Origin: Sipunculus nudus
Taxonomy: Eukaryota; Annelida; Sipuncula; Golfingiida; Sipunculidae
Assembly (NCBI GenBank): GCA_026874595.1
Contig: CM049313.1
Span: 60,744,659 to 60,808,658, forward strand
Direction: 5' to 3'
DNA: 64,000 bases
Shown here: in pieces, positions 11,237 through 23,420 of the stretch
Position numbering within the stretch: position 1 is the stretch's first letter
Layout of the letters: the number at the start of each line of letters is the position of its first letter
Notes under the pieces: generated by a model
Seen by the model: the letters and a program-made list of their open reading frames with translations, nothing else
The model's database searches: none
What the model was told of the DNA's origin: nothing
Position numbers and translations under genes: made by a program

Positions 11237-12088
11237 TATAATTTACCAATGCTCTACTACATTGTCACATTGACCACTGCCTATCGGTATGGGGTAACTG
11301 TGATAAGCGAGGTATTTCATACCTACAAAATATTCAAAACCGGGGAGCACGTACTTTAGCAAAAAAACCTTCGATAAATCTAAACCTTCAGCACATCTTA
11401 TCAGAAAAAGAACTGGATGTCGTGCATAAACGTTAGCGCTACTTTTTATTGGCTTTAGTTACAAATGTTGTACTGGCCAAGCACAATACTGTTTAATCTT
11501 TTTTTTTAATTTAGCGAGAACCCATTAATATCAAACTATGAGGACTTCTAATATTAATGATTTGCCTTCACCCAAACTAAAGTCTGAGCATTACAAATCC
11601 TTATTTGCATATTCTGGACCTTTCCAGTGAAACAAATTGCCGAATTCTCCGAATTCTCACGTAACTTACATATATTAGAGAGAGTTGTAACATTTTCTCT
11701 CAAGTCTTAATACTGATAAATCTGCAATCGTACTTCCGTGAATCCCATTAGGCCCTAACTCTTGATGTATAATTTATAATTTTGCCAATATGGATATTTA
11801 TCCGACATTTTTACGTTGTGGAATGTGTATATGTATACCAAGTTTTTGCTTTTACTTATCATGTTTCGCCGAAATCCGTTTATGGTATCCCGTAGGACAT
11901 AGTATTTCTTTGTATACACATTGTAGTTTTTACTCACCTCATTGCTTATTCATATATTATTTGATCTACCACTGTTGTAATCATGTATATGCAGTTGTAA
12001 CAGGACCCTTCTAAAAAACAGCATTAAGCTGAATAGGCTTTCCTGATAAAATATATTTGTAATAAACAATCAAATAAATAATAAATAA
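11237..12088. other. Intergenic, nothing recognised
   Basis: No supported ORF or repeat. Confidence 0.5.
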
Positions 12089-12912
12089 AGGCCGAAGTTA
12101 TGTTTAAGTATTCCGCATTGGCCACGCTCCCACAAAGCCCACACTTCAACATAAATAATTCTTTAAAATATAATATCAGTCGGTCAAATAAAGCATTGCA
12201 GAAACTCAATTAGTAATTATATAGTTCAATTATTCATGTTTATGTCATTTGTTTTTTTTTTATGAGGTTTTGATTTTATTTATAATTTGATATCATGCTG
12301 GGCCCTGAAGACGTTCAAGCAACCATTCAATTTATCTTTGTATAAAACGGTAAAAAAACTCTCATGCAGGTAATATGTTTTTTAAATAAATGACAATTGT
12401 TTGAATTACTTGCTGACATAAGTATATTTGATCGTATTTTATAATAATGTCTTCTACACAAAGATTATCCATAATTGATTTAGTAAATGACCGATGGAAA
12501 TGACTTGAATTTTGTGAACTGTATGGATTTCCGTAAAGTGTCTGATTTAAATATAATAATCACGAGGATGCTTGTTTAAATAAAAATGTACTACAACAAA
12601 AACAACATTTACCTTTGCTGAAACTCTATATACGTGCCAAGGTTTTTATATAGTATCTAAAGAAAACATTATGAAATCAGGGTTATCACTTGTCGTTCAA
12701 GAAACAATGTGAACCCATTCTCACACACGAATGCAAAGTATAAAACAACTCGTGTCGCGTTGACAATATGAACACAGTAGATTATATATACTTACGTTGA
12801 TTTATCGTATACATGCAGTAAGGTGCAGTCACGGTCGCATTAGGAATCCATCCCATTCTGGTGCGACTTCTGGTGGTGCCGCTGATAACTAAAGTCCTTT
12901 CCGGTGACTGGG
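12089..12912 (+). repeat. 0.8-kb dispersed repeat, copy A
   Basis: Directly repeated at 56019-56868. Shared blocks in the same order include CACGCTCCCACAAAGCCCAC, TCAACATAAATAATT, AAAGTATATTTGATCGTATT, AATGACCGATGGAAAT and, most conserved, CCATCCCATTCTGGTGCGAC up to an abrupt end at GACTGGG. It could be a transposable element or a duplicated genomic fragment. On the minus strand, 12796-12912 reads open between a CAG and a GTAAGT (see findings). Confidence 0.7.
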
Positions 12913-14630
12913 CATACACTATAATTCAGAGTATGCGAAATCCGTCGGTCCTGCGGACCTGACCGGCTAGATTAATTAGGGTCCGATAGGATCTCTAATT
13001 CAGGCGGACCTATTGTCCGCCAAAGAAAAATTTTGTTTTTGCACAAATGGGTCCACTGGCCTTTTTCCAAAGAGATCGTTTCATTCAAAGACCTATTTTC
13101 CTAGATTATGATAAAGCATGTGTAAAAATCTCTGCGTAAACACTCCCTTCGTGTTGCTCGTTGCATTTGATCAGCAGGCGGGCACAGAATAAAAATATTC
13201 TTGATACACTAGTGCAGTTACGGTTTCTCTGTAAAAGACGAATTCGCCAAGAATCACACTAATTGTTATTAGCCTCGACAATTATTTGTGTGGCAATCGA
13301 AGGTGGCTTTTGAAAAGAGGCGTCAAGACCAGACAATTCGGTTTCCAAACCATTCACAAGATTTTCACAATTTCGCCACGCGGGCAAAACACTGCAAGAC
13401 CAGAAGAGTTTCCCGCTGGTTTGATGAAATTAGAGATAATAATAGGCGCACATTGCACTAAAAATTAGGCAAGTAGCGGTTAAACATCAACAAGAGGAAA
13501 TCCTTTTCATTTGCTCATATATAATGTGAATGTTCATCGCCTTTCGGCATAAACAGTTCTTTTCGTTATCCATATTTGTCAACCTGCGATGTCAGATTCT
13601 AATTTTAACATCCAGACAGACCACGGTGTGGCTGACTGGTGATTTGCCACGCCTATGTTCCTGTGATTTGCTAAGTGACGACTCCCAGTAGCCAGAGAGC
13701 CAATCAGATATTCATAGTAAGAATCTGCTCACGTGACTTCATTCATAAATCTTTTGGCGGGAATGAGTGGGCGGATATTGCTCACGCTGTTCGGAAAAAG
13801 CTCACGATGCCATGAAATTAATTTTTCAGCCAAGACCATAAGGCTCTGAGTGAAATTGGGCAAATAAAGTATAATTTGTTATTGATCCTGGCACTGACGA
13901 AGTCTAGGACGTGATCATAATCATAAGGTTGAATGTCCGATAAGATAAGAATTACGTGATTTCATGTTAATTTAGTGCCAGGGTTCTCGGAGCGGATCCT
14001 GTCTGTTACCACTCGCTTGAGGTTGTTTCTATTCAGAATTGATTGCGAGTATGATTCTGAGCTAAGTACAAGTCTGGCCCGGGTATAAGAGCGAAATTTT
14101 GACTTGCGCAGTCAAATAAAATCAGATAGGTCCATAATTGTGACACATAAAAATTATAATAAGCTAATATTTTCATCACTGTTTTATTATTTATATGTCA
14201 ATAGACATTAAATAATATTCAAGTTCACTGATATTATTTAGAAAGGTAAAAAATATTAGTAACAATAAAATTTGTTTTTGGAAAAGTCAGTTCACGTCAC
14301 TATCAACCGCCACATATAAAATATAAACATGTTTACAAATTTGAGAGGATATTCAGTATGGTTATATATTATAGGTGAAATTAAACAGGTAAAATAATGC
14401 AGTTTAAGTTCCAAGCCAGGAGTAGGCTAAATAGTGCACGGAAGTCTTGCATACAACAAAATATCTCCGAATATGTTAAAAGAGGTTTGTTTTATTTATA
14501 TTCATAAATTCACAATATGCTATCTGTTTGTTACCGTTCACTGAATTAACATGCTTCACGGCAGGTCCTACAGAGATCTGACAGGACCGGCAATAAGTCC
14601 TGCTGGGAAGTGGAAGATTTCGCAAACTCT
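12913..14630. other. Intergenic, nothing recognised
   Basis: No gene or clear repeat; ordinary AT-rich sequence. Confidence 0.5.
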
Positions 14631-14933
14631 ACTATATGCTGTATCTCTCTATTATTTACTTAATATTTGTGAAAGACAGGCAAGAAGGCCCCGTTGGTAG
14701 GCCCGACAGCCATGGCATATCGGTTTCGGGCTAAATTTGAAGTACATGCGTGAATGGCTGAACCGTTGTTACGTCAGCGGTGTCATCGTCTGAAGACTCC
14801 AGTAGTAATCATATCAACAAATCAGAAAGCGCGTCCTCTGTTGCTATGCCATGGCTGTCGGATTTAACGACGGGGGCCTCTTGCCTGCCTGTCTCAAATA
14901 TTAAGTAAATAATAGAGAGATTCAGCATATAGT
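14631..14933. mobile_element. 303-bp MITE with about 90-bp TIRs
   Basis: 14631-14725 (starting ACTATATGCTG, including TCTCTCTATTATTTACTTAA and GACAGCCATGGCAT) recurs inverted at 14843-14933. The arms match imperfectly with small indels. About 115 bp separate them. No clear target duplication is visible. Confidence 0.7.
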
Positions 14934-15842
14934 GTGAAAAACGTTTTCACTAAGTTACTGTAACTAAAATTGGGATATATTCTGTAAATGTTGGTATTGA
15001 GTTAATATTGTAGGTTGATATGTACAAAGAAGGACTCTATTGCAGAAAATAAATTTTCACATTTCTTTTAACATTAAAAGGTAAATTTGTTGATTAAAAA
15101 AAAACTTTTTTTTCGCTCGGAAAAATCAAGTACCGGCTTAAAGGCACCAAATTTTTAAATATTTATTATATTCTTGTGAAACTAAGATGTACTTTCAGAA
15201 AAAAGGAACTTCAGCCTTATCTGTTAACAAAAGTACAAGAGTCAGCAGGCATTTCTAATGTGCAGGACGAAGGTTCTTTTGTTCGTAACCTAGTGGACAT
15301 AATTTAATGTTCTTTCCATTTTAAAATATCAATATCTGAAAACCTAAGAGAATTTAGCATGGCAAAACGTCCTATCTTGTTCAGAAATACTTGATTATCA
15401 TAGTCAAGTACACAGAAGCATAATGGGTGATGCCTCATATTTATAAAAAGTTGCTACCCTAAAATTCATCATTTGTCTTGAATGACCCAGCTGAATATAT
15501 GAAGAGATATAAGTTTAATGCTTCTCAATAATTTTTTTTCAAATTGGCTGATTTTGCACTCAGATGTAAAAATTCACCAGTCAAGTAATTCCATCAATCA
15601 CAAGCATGAGCCAGCTCCCATCCAGTTTTGACATTCAATGTATCAACTGTGCATGAGACGATGTTGCTGGCTGATGACCAAGGCCTCAGAGGCATTAAAA
15701 GATAACGTAACTATAAAAATCCAAATTTAATTATAATTGAAATAAAGAAGGAGTAAAACTGCCACTGCAGACCCCCTAGCTGGGACTTTTAGTGCGTCCT
15801 TTCCATAGTTGTTGCATATCAGCATAATAGTTAAAGATGCCG

Positions 15843-15857
15843 CCACAAGAGGGCAGC
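15843..15857 (+). promoter_or_regulatory. CTCF-like core motif
   Basis: CCGCCACAAGAGGGCAGC matches the animal CTCF core pattern (CCASYAGRKGGC) well. Binding is not shown by sequence alone. Confidence 0.25.
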
Positions 15858-16304
15858 AACGGTCGATGCTTCATATGGGTGATTTACCCGCGTAAGAATA
15901 TGATAAAAGACAATCAAAAAATGGTGTGGTTTACTTTAAATGTGACGCGCGACAATATTTGTGCTGTGTGTCTCCATGGTTAAATGCTATATATGTTATC
16001 ACAAAGAGAAGTGTGATAGAAAAGGCTCACATTCAGTCGATCTGGAATTGAATCAATTTTTTTGCTGGTCATGAACATCAAACGGTGAACATGCGTCAAC
16101 TTTGCCTCCGAAAAACAAGGGTGGATCCAGGATTTTGACAAGGGGAGGGTCCTACCAAGGAAGATTAAAATGAAAACCTAAAAAATGTCCTCTGTGCAAA
16201 GGAAAGGGCGAAGGCTGAACAAAATTGTTTTTAAACACTAAAAAAGCTGCTTAATTACAACCTACAGCCTCCTCATAGCACACAGCCTCTGCCAGCACAT
16301 GGGT

Positions 16305-16332
16305 GTTTTTTTTTTTTTTTTTTTTTTTTTTT
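16305..16332. repeat. Poly-T run
   Basis: About 28 consecutive T. Confidence 0.95.
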
Positions 16333-19300
16333 GTTTTGTTTATACGTGCCAAAATGTTTGAATACAAATGGTCTGTAAGTGCAGACATCCTGTAAAAAGA
16401 AATGCATTTGGCCTGACCTTTGACACTTTTACTTTTAGCCAGTAAGCTGGCATAGTACACCACAGATGTCGCTACCTGACGAGCCAAGCGCACACCATCA
16501 ACAATGACAGTTCAATCGCCTCAAATAGCACCAAACCTACGGATACCGGTACTGCTGGGGAAAAATTGTTATTAAAAGTCTCCTCTGTTCCACATCTTGA
16601 AGCAATTTACTTATTCTCATACATTCCATGCTAAATTTTCTCTGCTGCCCTGCATCATTTAATGCCTGCTCACTCTTTCTGATGCCACACAATGGTCCGA
16701 CCTAAACCTAACACGAAAATAGGTCACTGATCTAAAAGGGACGTGATTTGGCGAATTTGTTAAATGAAATAGAATGATGTGTTCATCAAAGGGTCGAAAT
16801 GTAACCTGTACATGTGGCTTTGATATACAAAATGGAGGGGAGGCATTTTAATCGTTGCTGACTGTGTTGACAGAGTTGTGACAAGTCTCCCTCTTCATAT
16901 AAATAGGTTTTCTCTTCCCTTTTACGAAATTTATCTAAAAAGCCCCATTTCATTTGTTTAATGCATAATTAAATAGGCAAGTTAACCTATCTTTTTCTTT
17001 TGTCTGGACTACCTATATTCTATTAGAATTCTCCGTAGGGTTTCACTGTGAAAATTCAGATGGTTCCTGTATGAAATAGAATAATTCTACCTTTCCAATA
17101 TTGTCATATATAAAAATTCAAATATGAGCCGTATTGTTGTATTAATATGGTAACCATGGTAACCATGGTATGCTGACTATGAGATCAATTAAGAATAAGT
17201 CACTTTTTTCATATGCAACATCAGAGTAGAATTACACTTCGCAATAAGAATTTTTAGAAAGTCTTGAAGTAAATGTAAAAAGACCGATAAACATGAGCTG
17301 TTTCCCCTCCTATGTGTAGTTGTTTTCAATTAGCAAATCCAAGACGGTTACACCGACATATTTTTTCTTCTTTTTGTTTACAATATCCTCATATTTCCAT
17401 TTAAAACCGAAACTTCTTTAATACCTTCCGTGTTCCGAGTCGCTAGTCATATGTTCTGTTCATTTTAAACCCAAATGAAATTCACAAAATAATGCCACTC
17501 ATGTAATCACCATAAGGTGTCGCCACTTACTCTAACATAACCAGGCTATCAATGAAAACATCTTAATTATTTAGGTAATGCCAAAATGTGGGTGTAACAA
17601 ATACTTGCTAAGTAAATTAAAGAACAATATTCGAAAGGACAAAACGATTAAAAGAAAGATTAATACTTTTGATTTAACCAGATAATTTTTTTCAGTCATC
17701 ATTTTTTTTCTTAAATATACCTATCAATTTGGAAAGAATCGTCTGCATATAGGTGTTTTTTATAAGGAAATAAACATAGACATACTTTGGAAAAGGTTCT
17801 TTCTTCACTCTGTAATTTTGGGTATGGGACAAATTATTTCGATTTAATCATTTTGTGGTTTCTTGGGTTATATTTAATTCGATATAAGGGCAAATACTGT
17901 GTGAAATGTCTGACCCGAGCTTTTATCAGAAATTTCGTCTCACACAATTGTCCAGCTACCAAATCCTCGCTGGTGCAGCGACTTAACAGATCAAACTAGG
18001 ATTTGAGTTAACCACAAGTGATTACGGATGTATGAGGCACTTCACTACACACATCACCCTTGACACGGAAACGAAAAACGTGAATATCATACACATTTAA
18101 TGATTATTTTTCACAAATTAAAATATGCAAATACAAAAAAAAATCCTCATAAAAATGTTAATACAATCCCCGTAGCTTCAGCATATATTTGAGAATGTTG
18201 CATTTTGAGAATGTTGCATAATTAATTATGATGCGTAAGATACCAGTATGATGCTAACAACTAATAATATGTAACTAAACAGATCCCATCGGCTATATAT
18301 TATCATAGTAATAATTAGCGTTATTTACTTCGTAATTCGAAATATTCAGATTCAAATTTAATATATTGATTAGGACTAATATCCACAAAATGCTTTGCTA
18401 CGCGTGAATCATGCGAAAGGTAAGTTCAATCACTCCAATATAATTTAATCAAAGTTAGATAGGTCGAAAAGAGAACAGAATGTTCTTGATACAAACAAAA
18501 GCATATAAAGTATTTGATATTCTTTTAATATTTATATACTCAGGAGACAAATCTTACAAGATAAACACGCGGATAAATAAGGGTTATTCTATAGGGCGGC
18601 TTGCATAGGACACACAGAAAATGATTTTTATATCTCGTTCCCATGCGATAGTATTGCGTAGGAATAAGATTATTATAATTATCGCAATGGTAGAATCAAA
18701 CCCAAAAGTTCAATGGGGTTTCATTTTCACCTGGCAAAGGTACAATGCTGTTGATTTGTGACACTGTGTACTAACAAATGTAATTCTATACAATTCTAAA
18801 TATATCTGTGAAACCTTAAATTGATACACAACACACCATGTATTTTATTACGCTGCTGCATTGTGACTGTTATGTCTATAATGAATTAGCAGGTTTCATA
18901 TCTATCATTGTGTCAAATCTATGCAAGATAAGCGACCGCTTACAGATTTCATACTACATGTTCTAAAATTGTCAAATAAAACAGATCGTTCTGGCGAAGC
19001 TGCACATCTTCACATAAGGGTACAAGTAGCATCTGAAGCATATTTGGCATCTGGAAAGAGTCACATATATTTTATTTATTCATTTTAATTTAAAATATCA
19101 CAAAATGTGTTTATACATTAATGACATTTTCGATTAAATACTTGTGACCAATCTAAACACACACGAGGACTCATAAAAGACTAATAACTGCCACAATAAC
19201 CCCCATATACTTTGTTAAGCAGCAATATGTTTTTATACTTTACACATAAACGAGAAGTATGACGGTATGGAACGCCGCTAATGCAGTCTCTATCAGAGGC

Positions 19301-19689
19301 CAAGTGTATCCTTATGGTCTGTAGAGTCAGTTATGGTAATCCTATAAATTTAGGGACCCGTGGTTCGGACTGGTCACTTCTATGTGCTTTCACATGTATG
19401 CATTCCGAATAATATAAAAGTAATAATTCGTGTTAAAACTTTTAAATGTTACGACATTTTATGAACTGTAGTGTTTGCAAAAACAGTCTTTGGAAGCTTA
19501 TAAACTCAATAATGTTAGTTCAGGCTAAGCTGTGCCTTAATACTGAACAATCATAGGATGTTTCTCATGTCACCTGTTTCAAATTATTTCAGAACATTTT
19601 GGCTCCCCCAATAGTATCGACATTCGTGGTTTTACACCGATCAGGGGTGTGTTGTGCATGGTTTTTCATAATAAGAGGGTCACTCCTCT

Positions 19690-19712
19690 CTAGATATCCT
19701 CCATTACTTTTT
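19690..19712 (-). CDS. Tentative terminal exon of the small GTPase
   Basis: After GGTGACAG the sequence AA-AAA-GTA-ATG-GAG-GAT-ATC-TAG is in the phase required by the preceding donor and gives an intron of about 320 bp, like the others. The polypyrimidine tract is weak. An alternative acceptor near 19935 (GGGGATTTAG) would give a tail ending PYQC. Confidence 0.3.
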
Positions 19713-20035
19713 CTGTCACCTAGTCTATGAATTGGCAACGACGATCGTTATAATCCATGGCACCAAGCAGCAGAGGCATTCACTTGTTTCATGCAATACT
19801 TATTTTTTGTATATTGCGTTTGTCCAATCGGTTCAGTTTCGGTATGGAGTGATTGCAAGGGATTAACTCGCCTGTGGTACTGCGTAGCCTTGTATCCGAA
19901 CAACCCATGCACTTCAACATTGATATGGGCTTACATAGACCAATACTAAATCCCCTTTTAATAAGATGAGACAGTCATTGTGTCATTGACAGTTATTATT
20001 TATTCCAATAACGTAAAAATTTCGTAGATGCATAC

Positions 20036-21409
20036 CTTTCAGAATTTTCTCAAACACCGCGTCAACATTTTCCCCAGTCTTCGCCGAAAATTCATTTAAA
20101 TGAATCTTTATTTTGTAACGTTCTGATAAAAATGAGTATAAAATATCAGTTTCAGAAAATAAAAATTCAAAGCATGATCATCGACAAATAAAAAATGGAC
20201 GGAAGCAAATGGTATTTGGTGTTACATATATAATTTCAAGAATGTCTAACCATGCAATTATCGATATAATTATCCTTTACAATGAGAGTAAATTAGATGA
20301 ATACATTTTCTTATTATCAATCAAAATGAAAATATAAAGGAAGCAGTTCTTGCGTCCTAATATTTCATTATATTCTCGTTGTAACTGGCAATACAGGACT
20401 GGAAAATGAAAGATTTACCTTCATTATAGTCTATATGTTCAGAACGTTTCCACTGGCAGGTGCTCTTAGTTGTTTCGTCATACATTAAATCTATTTTATT
20501 TCCGACAATGTAAACATTCTTAACACGCTGAAATACTCCTTGTTTGTGGAGAAACGGAATCCATTCTTTGTAAACTTTGTCGTAAGAAGTTTCGTTATCA
20601 ACAGCATAAACTAGCATCACAATGTCAACACCGTCCAAGTGCCTTATAAGAAAACAGAAGCAATATATTATGACTGCCTCATCATTGAAAATTCTTGATA
20701 TTCGAATGAAGCAATTGTTGAATTCAAATATTTCTTTTGGGATTTATAATTCGTAGCGAAACAATTACAATTTGCAGTTTGAATGGCAACCATCCCTAAA
20801 GTGCATTAACTTCAGTGCAACTGATTTTCTCCAAATTGCAAACCTTTATCTTTTAATATTTACACCAAAAGGATCTCAGAACTTTCTTATATTTATTTTG
20901 CTCTTCTTCCTGATATGATATTGTTAACCTTACGTCTGAATAAGATCTTGATTGTCCTCAAGCCCAGCTGTGTCATGAACACAGAGGTGGTAGATTTGGT
21001 TGTCAATCTGTCCTTCAAGGTGAAATATCCCGACACCTCGACTTTCTTTATGTTCTTCACAAAAGGTCTCTCCAAGAATCCTTTTCCGTATGGATGTTTT
21101 ACCAACAGTTGATGCACCAGTAAGAATAACTTAAATGAAAAATGCTAATACAAACGATAATTCAGAAACAGCTGTGCTACCGGTTTTCCTGCTATTCACT
21201 TATGCAATCGTCGAAGACTATGTTGAAGGCTATCTTTATCTTCATCGAGAATCTAGCTTTTCCATGTGATTAGTTTTAAGTATTCTGCTGTGTAAGACAA
21301 GTGATTATCTGAATTTAAACTAATCCTCTTATCATATGAAATTACCTTTGAACTTTTTGCCTTTTCCATTTAGACAATCTTGCGAAGTCACGGTGCTCAA
21401 TAGGCTCAT
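20036..21409 (-). CDS. Atypical Ras/Rab-type small GTPase, four coding exons
   Basis: A membrane- or vesicle-associated GTP switch protein by family. Exons on the minus strand: 21409-21346 (start ATG; MSLLSTVTSQDCLNG then KGKKFK), 21129-20934, 20642-20419 and 20122-20036. All introns are GT-AG, 216-296 bp, and every codon split joins in frame. Motifs: P-loop GASTVGKTS (residues 26-34), DTAGLED (74-80), NKID (135-138) and FSAKTG (173-178) before a helix FEKILK. An in-frame TGA lies just upstream of the chosen ATG. Oddities: the G12-equivalent is Ser and the Q61-equivalent is Leu, and no clear switch-I Thr is seen in SRGVGIF. Both changes lower GTP hydrolysis in classical Ras. The last splice donor (GGTATGC at 20036/20035) demands one more exon; the best candidate is 19712-19690, coding a short E-KVMEDI tail and stop, total about 197 residues. 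No prenylation cysteines appear in that tail, so the end may be wrong. Exact subfamily is not recognised. Confidence 0.8.
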
Positions 21410-21899
21410 CTTTCGCCCCTGTCAAAATTAATAATTACTCAAATTTATTATTTTATGATGTATGCAGCACTGAAGATTTGACTTTTGATAGCGTTTAACA
21501 CATTACGGGTAAATGATGCAGCAAAAATTGGGAATTTGTTGCAGAGAAGCATCAACAGGTGACAATATGTTCAGATTGTAGTAACGCCTATAGAGGGTTA
21601 TGGTAAGGAAGAACACCCCCGTGATGGTAAAAGTATGAATACAGAATTGTATTATAAGAATATCCAAATTTTCCCACAAAACACGCAAGATTTTTTCCCC
21701 ACAGGCTCGGGGAGTGGATGGCAGGAAATGCGTTCATGACAACATACTCGACTGACGGTTTAGGAACTAATCGAACCCAAATGTTTAATTTAGTGAAAAA
21801 GTTAAAGAATTATACGCGATTTACAAAAGGTTAATTTCTTGTCAATGTATAATTTATAAACAGAGTTTTTCCATAAAGTCTTTTGCATATTACATTATG

Positions 21900-22340
21900 C
21901 AACTTTTGTATAGCGCCCTTATCTATAAATAATTGGCTCTAGAGCGCTAAGATAAAAGACACTAAAACATTTAAAAGTTAAGAGCACACAGAGTTAAAAA
22001 AGAAAAGAGCCTAAAAATAACGCTACAATACAGATTAAAAGCCTGTTTAAACAGAAATGTCTTCAGATGTTTATTAAAAGTGGGAATAGAGCCAGCATTC
22101 CTGATGCTGGCAGGATAACTGTTACAGAGTTTCGGGGCATAAGATCTAAAACACCATAAGTCACATTCCAACATACTGGGGTGACTAAAAACTGTGACGT
22201 AGTGGACCTTGGTGTCCTGGGTGCAGTCCTGCACTGTATTAGGTCACAAATGTATCCTGGTGCCACGTTTTTCAAAGCTTCGAGTTCTGTGAAATCAACA
22301 CGCTGCCTAAGGGGTAGCTAGTGAAGCGAAATATGTCTGG
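21900..22340 (-). pseudogene. LINE reverse transcriptase C-terminus and 3' end, decayed
   Basis: Minus-strand frames read ALKNVAPGYICDLIQ, then after a frameshift FRSYAPKLCNSYPASIRNA and FNKHLKTFLFKQAF. These match the conserved C-terminal end of many LINE ORF2 proteins (APGYI..L, F.APKLWNSLP..IR, F...LKTHLF..AF). Just downstream the minus strand has AGGGCGCTATACAAAAG, a common 3' UTR ending of such elements. The copy is frameshifted and lacks the catalytic domains. Confidence 0.75.
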
Positions 22341-22479
22341 AGGTATGTGGTCGAATTTCTGTGTTTTGGTTTTCATTCGCGCAGCAGAATTCTATACCCG
22401 TCGGAGTTTTAGAAGCAAGTAGTCAGGAGCGTTGCAGAGAAGGGAATTAGCATAATCGATGCGAGAATTCACTTAACCA
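22341..22479. other. Spacer between LINE remnant and satellite field
   Basis: Nothing recognised. Confidence 0.4.
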
Positions 22480-23420
22480 TGAACCTTCACCTTTATGCCC
22501 TGTCTTACTGCTCAAAATCATGCATCTGGCCGGTAGCTTGCAGAATAAGGACGGCATGACCTCATTTAAAATTTCCCAGGACCTAGGTCTGATGCATACA
22601 ATTTGTCCCCATCTGACGTTTAAGGTACTCTGATAATCTTTTTGGCCTGTCACATGTAGGTTTCAAGTGGGATTTGCTAAGATCTCCCTGGATGATGTGA
22701 TGGAAGATTTTAGGGGCTTAAGGATACAAATTGTGTCCTATCTGATTTTATTTGACACGTATTATAAAAATTAAGTTAGCTAATTTCAGGATTCAAAGAA
22801 GACTTGCAAAAAACCTCCCTAGACGTTTCAATATAAGGTTCTACGGAAAATAGATACAATTGTACCTTGTCTATCCGGATGCTCAAATTCATATTTTCTG
22901 GCTCATAGCGCATAGAATATAGCTTGTGTACCGTGACATAACAATTGCTTTCCGAAGAGATTTAGCCTATAATTTCCCTCGATGTTGCTTTAGAAGATTC
23001 TAGGCCAAACGCATACAATTTGTACCCAGCTGAAATTCAGGGTGCTCATATGACACCTTTTTTCCTTCAGGTTGCAGAATATCGGTCACAGTGACCTCAT
23101 TTCATGTTTCGAAGGATATTTGCCTGGGGCCTCCCTGAACGTTATGTAAGAATATTCTAAGCATAATGGATACAAATTGTGCCCCGTCTGTCTGGGTGCT
23201 CAAAATCAAGTTGCAATTATAAATGTCACCATGAAATAATTTCAGGTTTCCAAGGAGATTTACCTAAAACCTCCTGGGATATTGTGTTAGAAGAATCTAG
23301 GCCTAACAGATACGATTTGTGCCTATCTGACACTCATGGTTCTCATATGACATCTTTTTCCTTGAGTTAGCAGCATATAGGTCACAATGTTCTGATTTCA
23401 TGTTTCCAAATACTTAGCAG
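22480..23420 (+). repeat. Diverged tandem repeat, about 145-160 bp period
   Basis: The phrase (A/G)ATACAA(T)TTGT.CC recurs at about 22589, 22728, 22854, 23010, 23169 and 23310. Each is followed by GTCTG..GGGTGCTCA-type sequence and preceded by AGA.TCTAGGCC-type sequence. About six monomers, heavily diverged. Confidence 0.75.

Larger units (their letters stand above)
14934..19689. other. Long intergenic stretch, nothing recognised
   Basis: AT-rich without a supported gene. Contains a CTCF-like motif at 15843-15857, a poly-T run at 16305-16332, and GGTAACCAT in tandem near 17150-17168. The ORFs here are short and lack family motifs or consistent splice signals. Confidence 0.5.
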
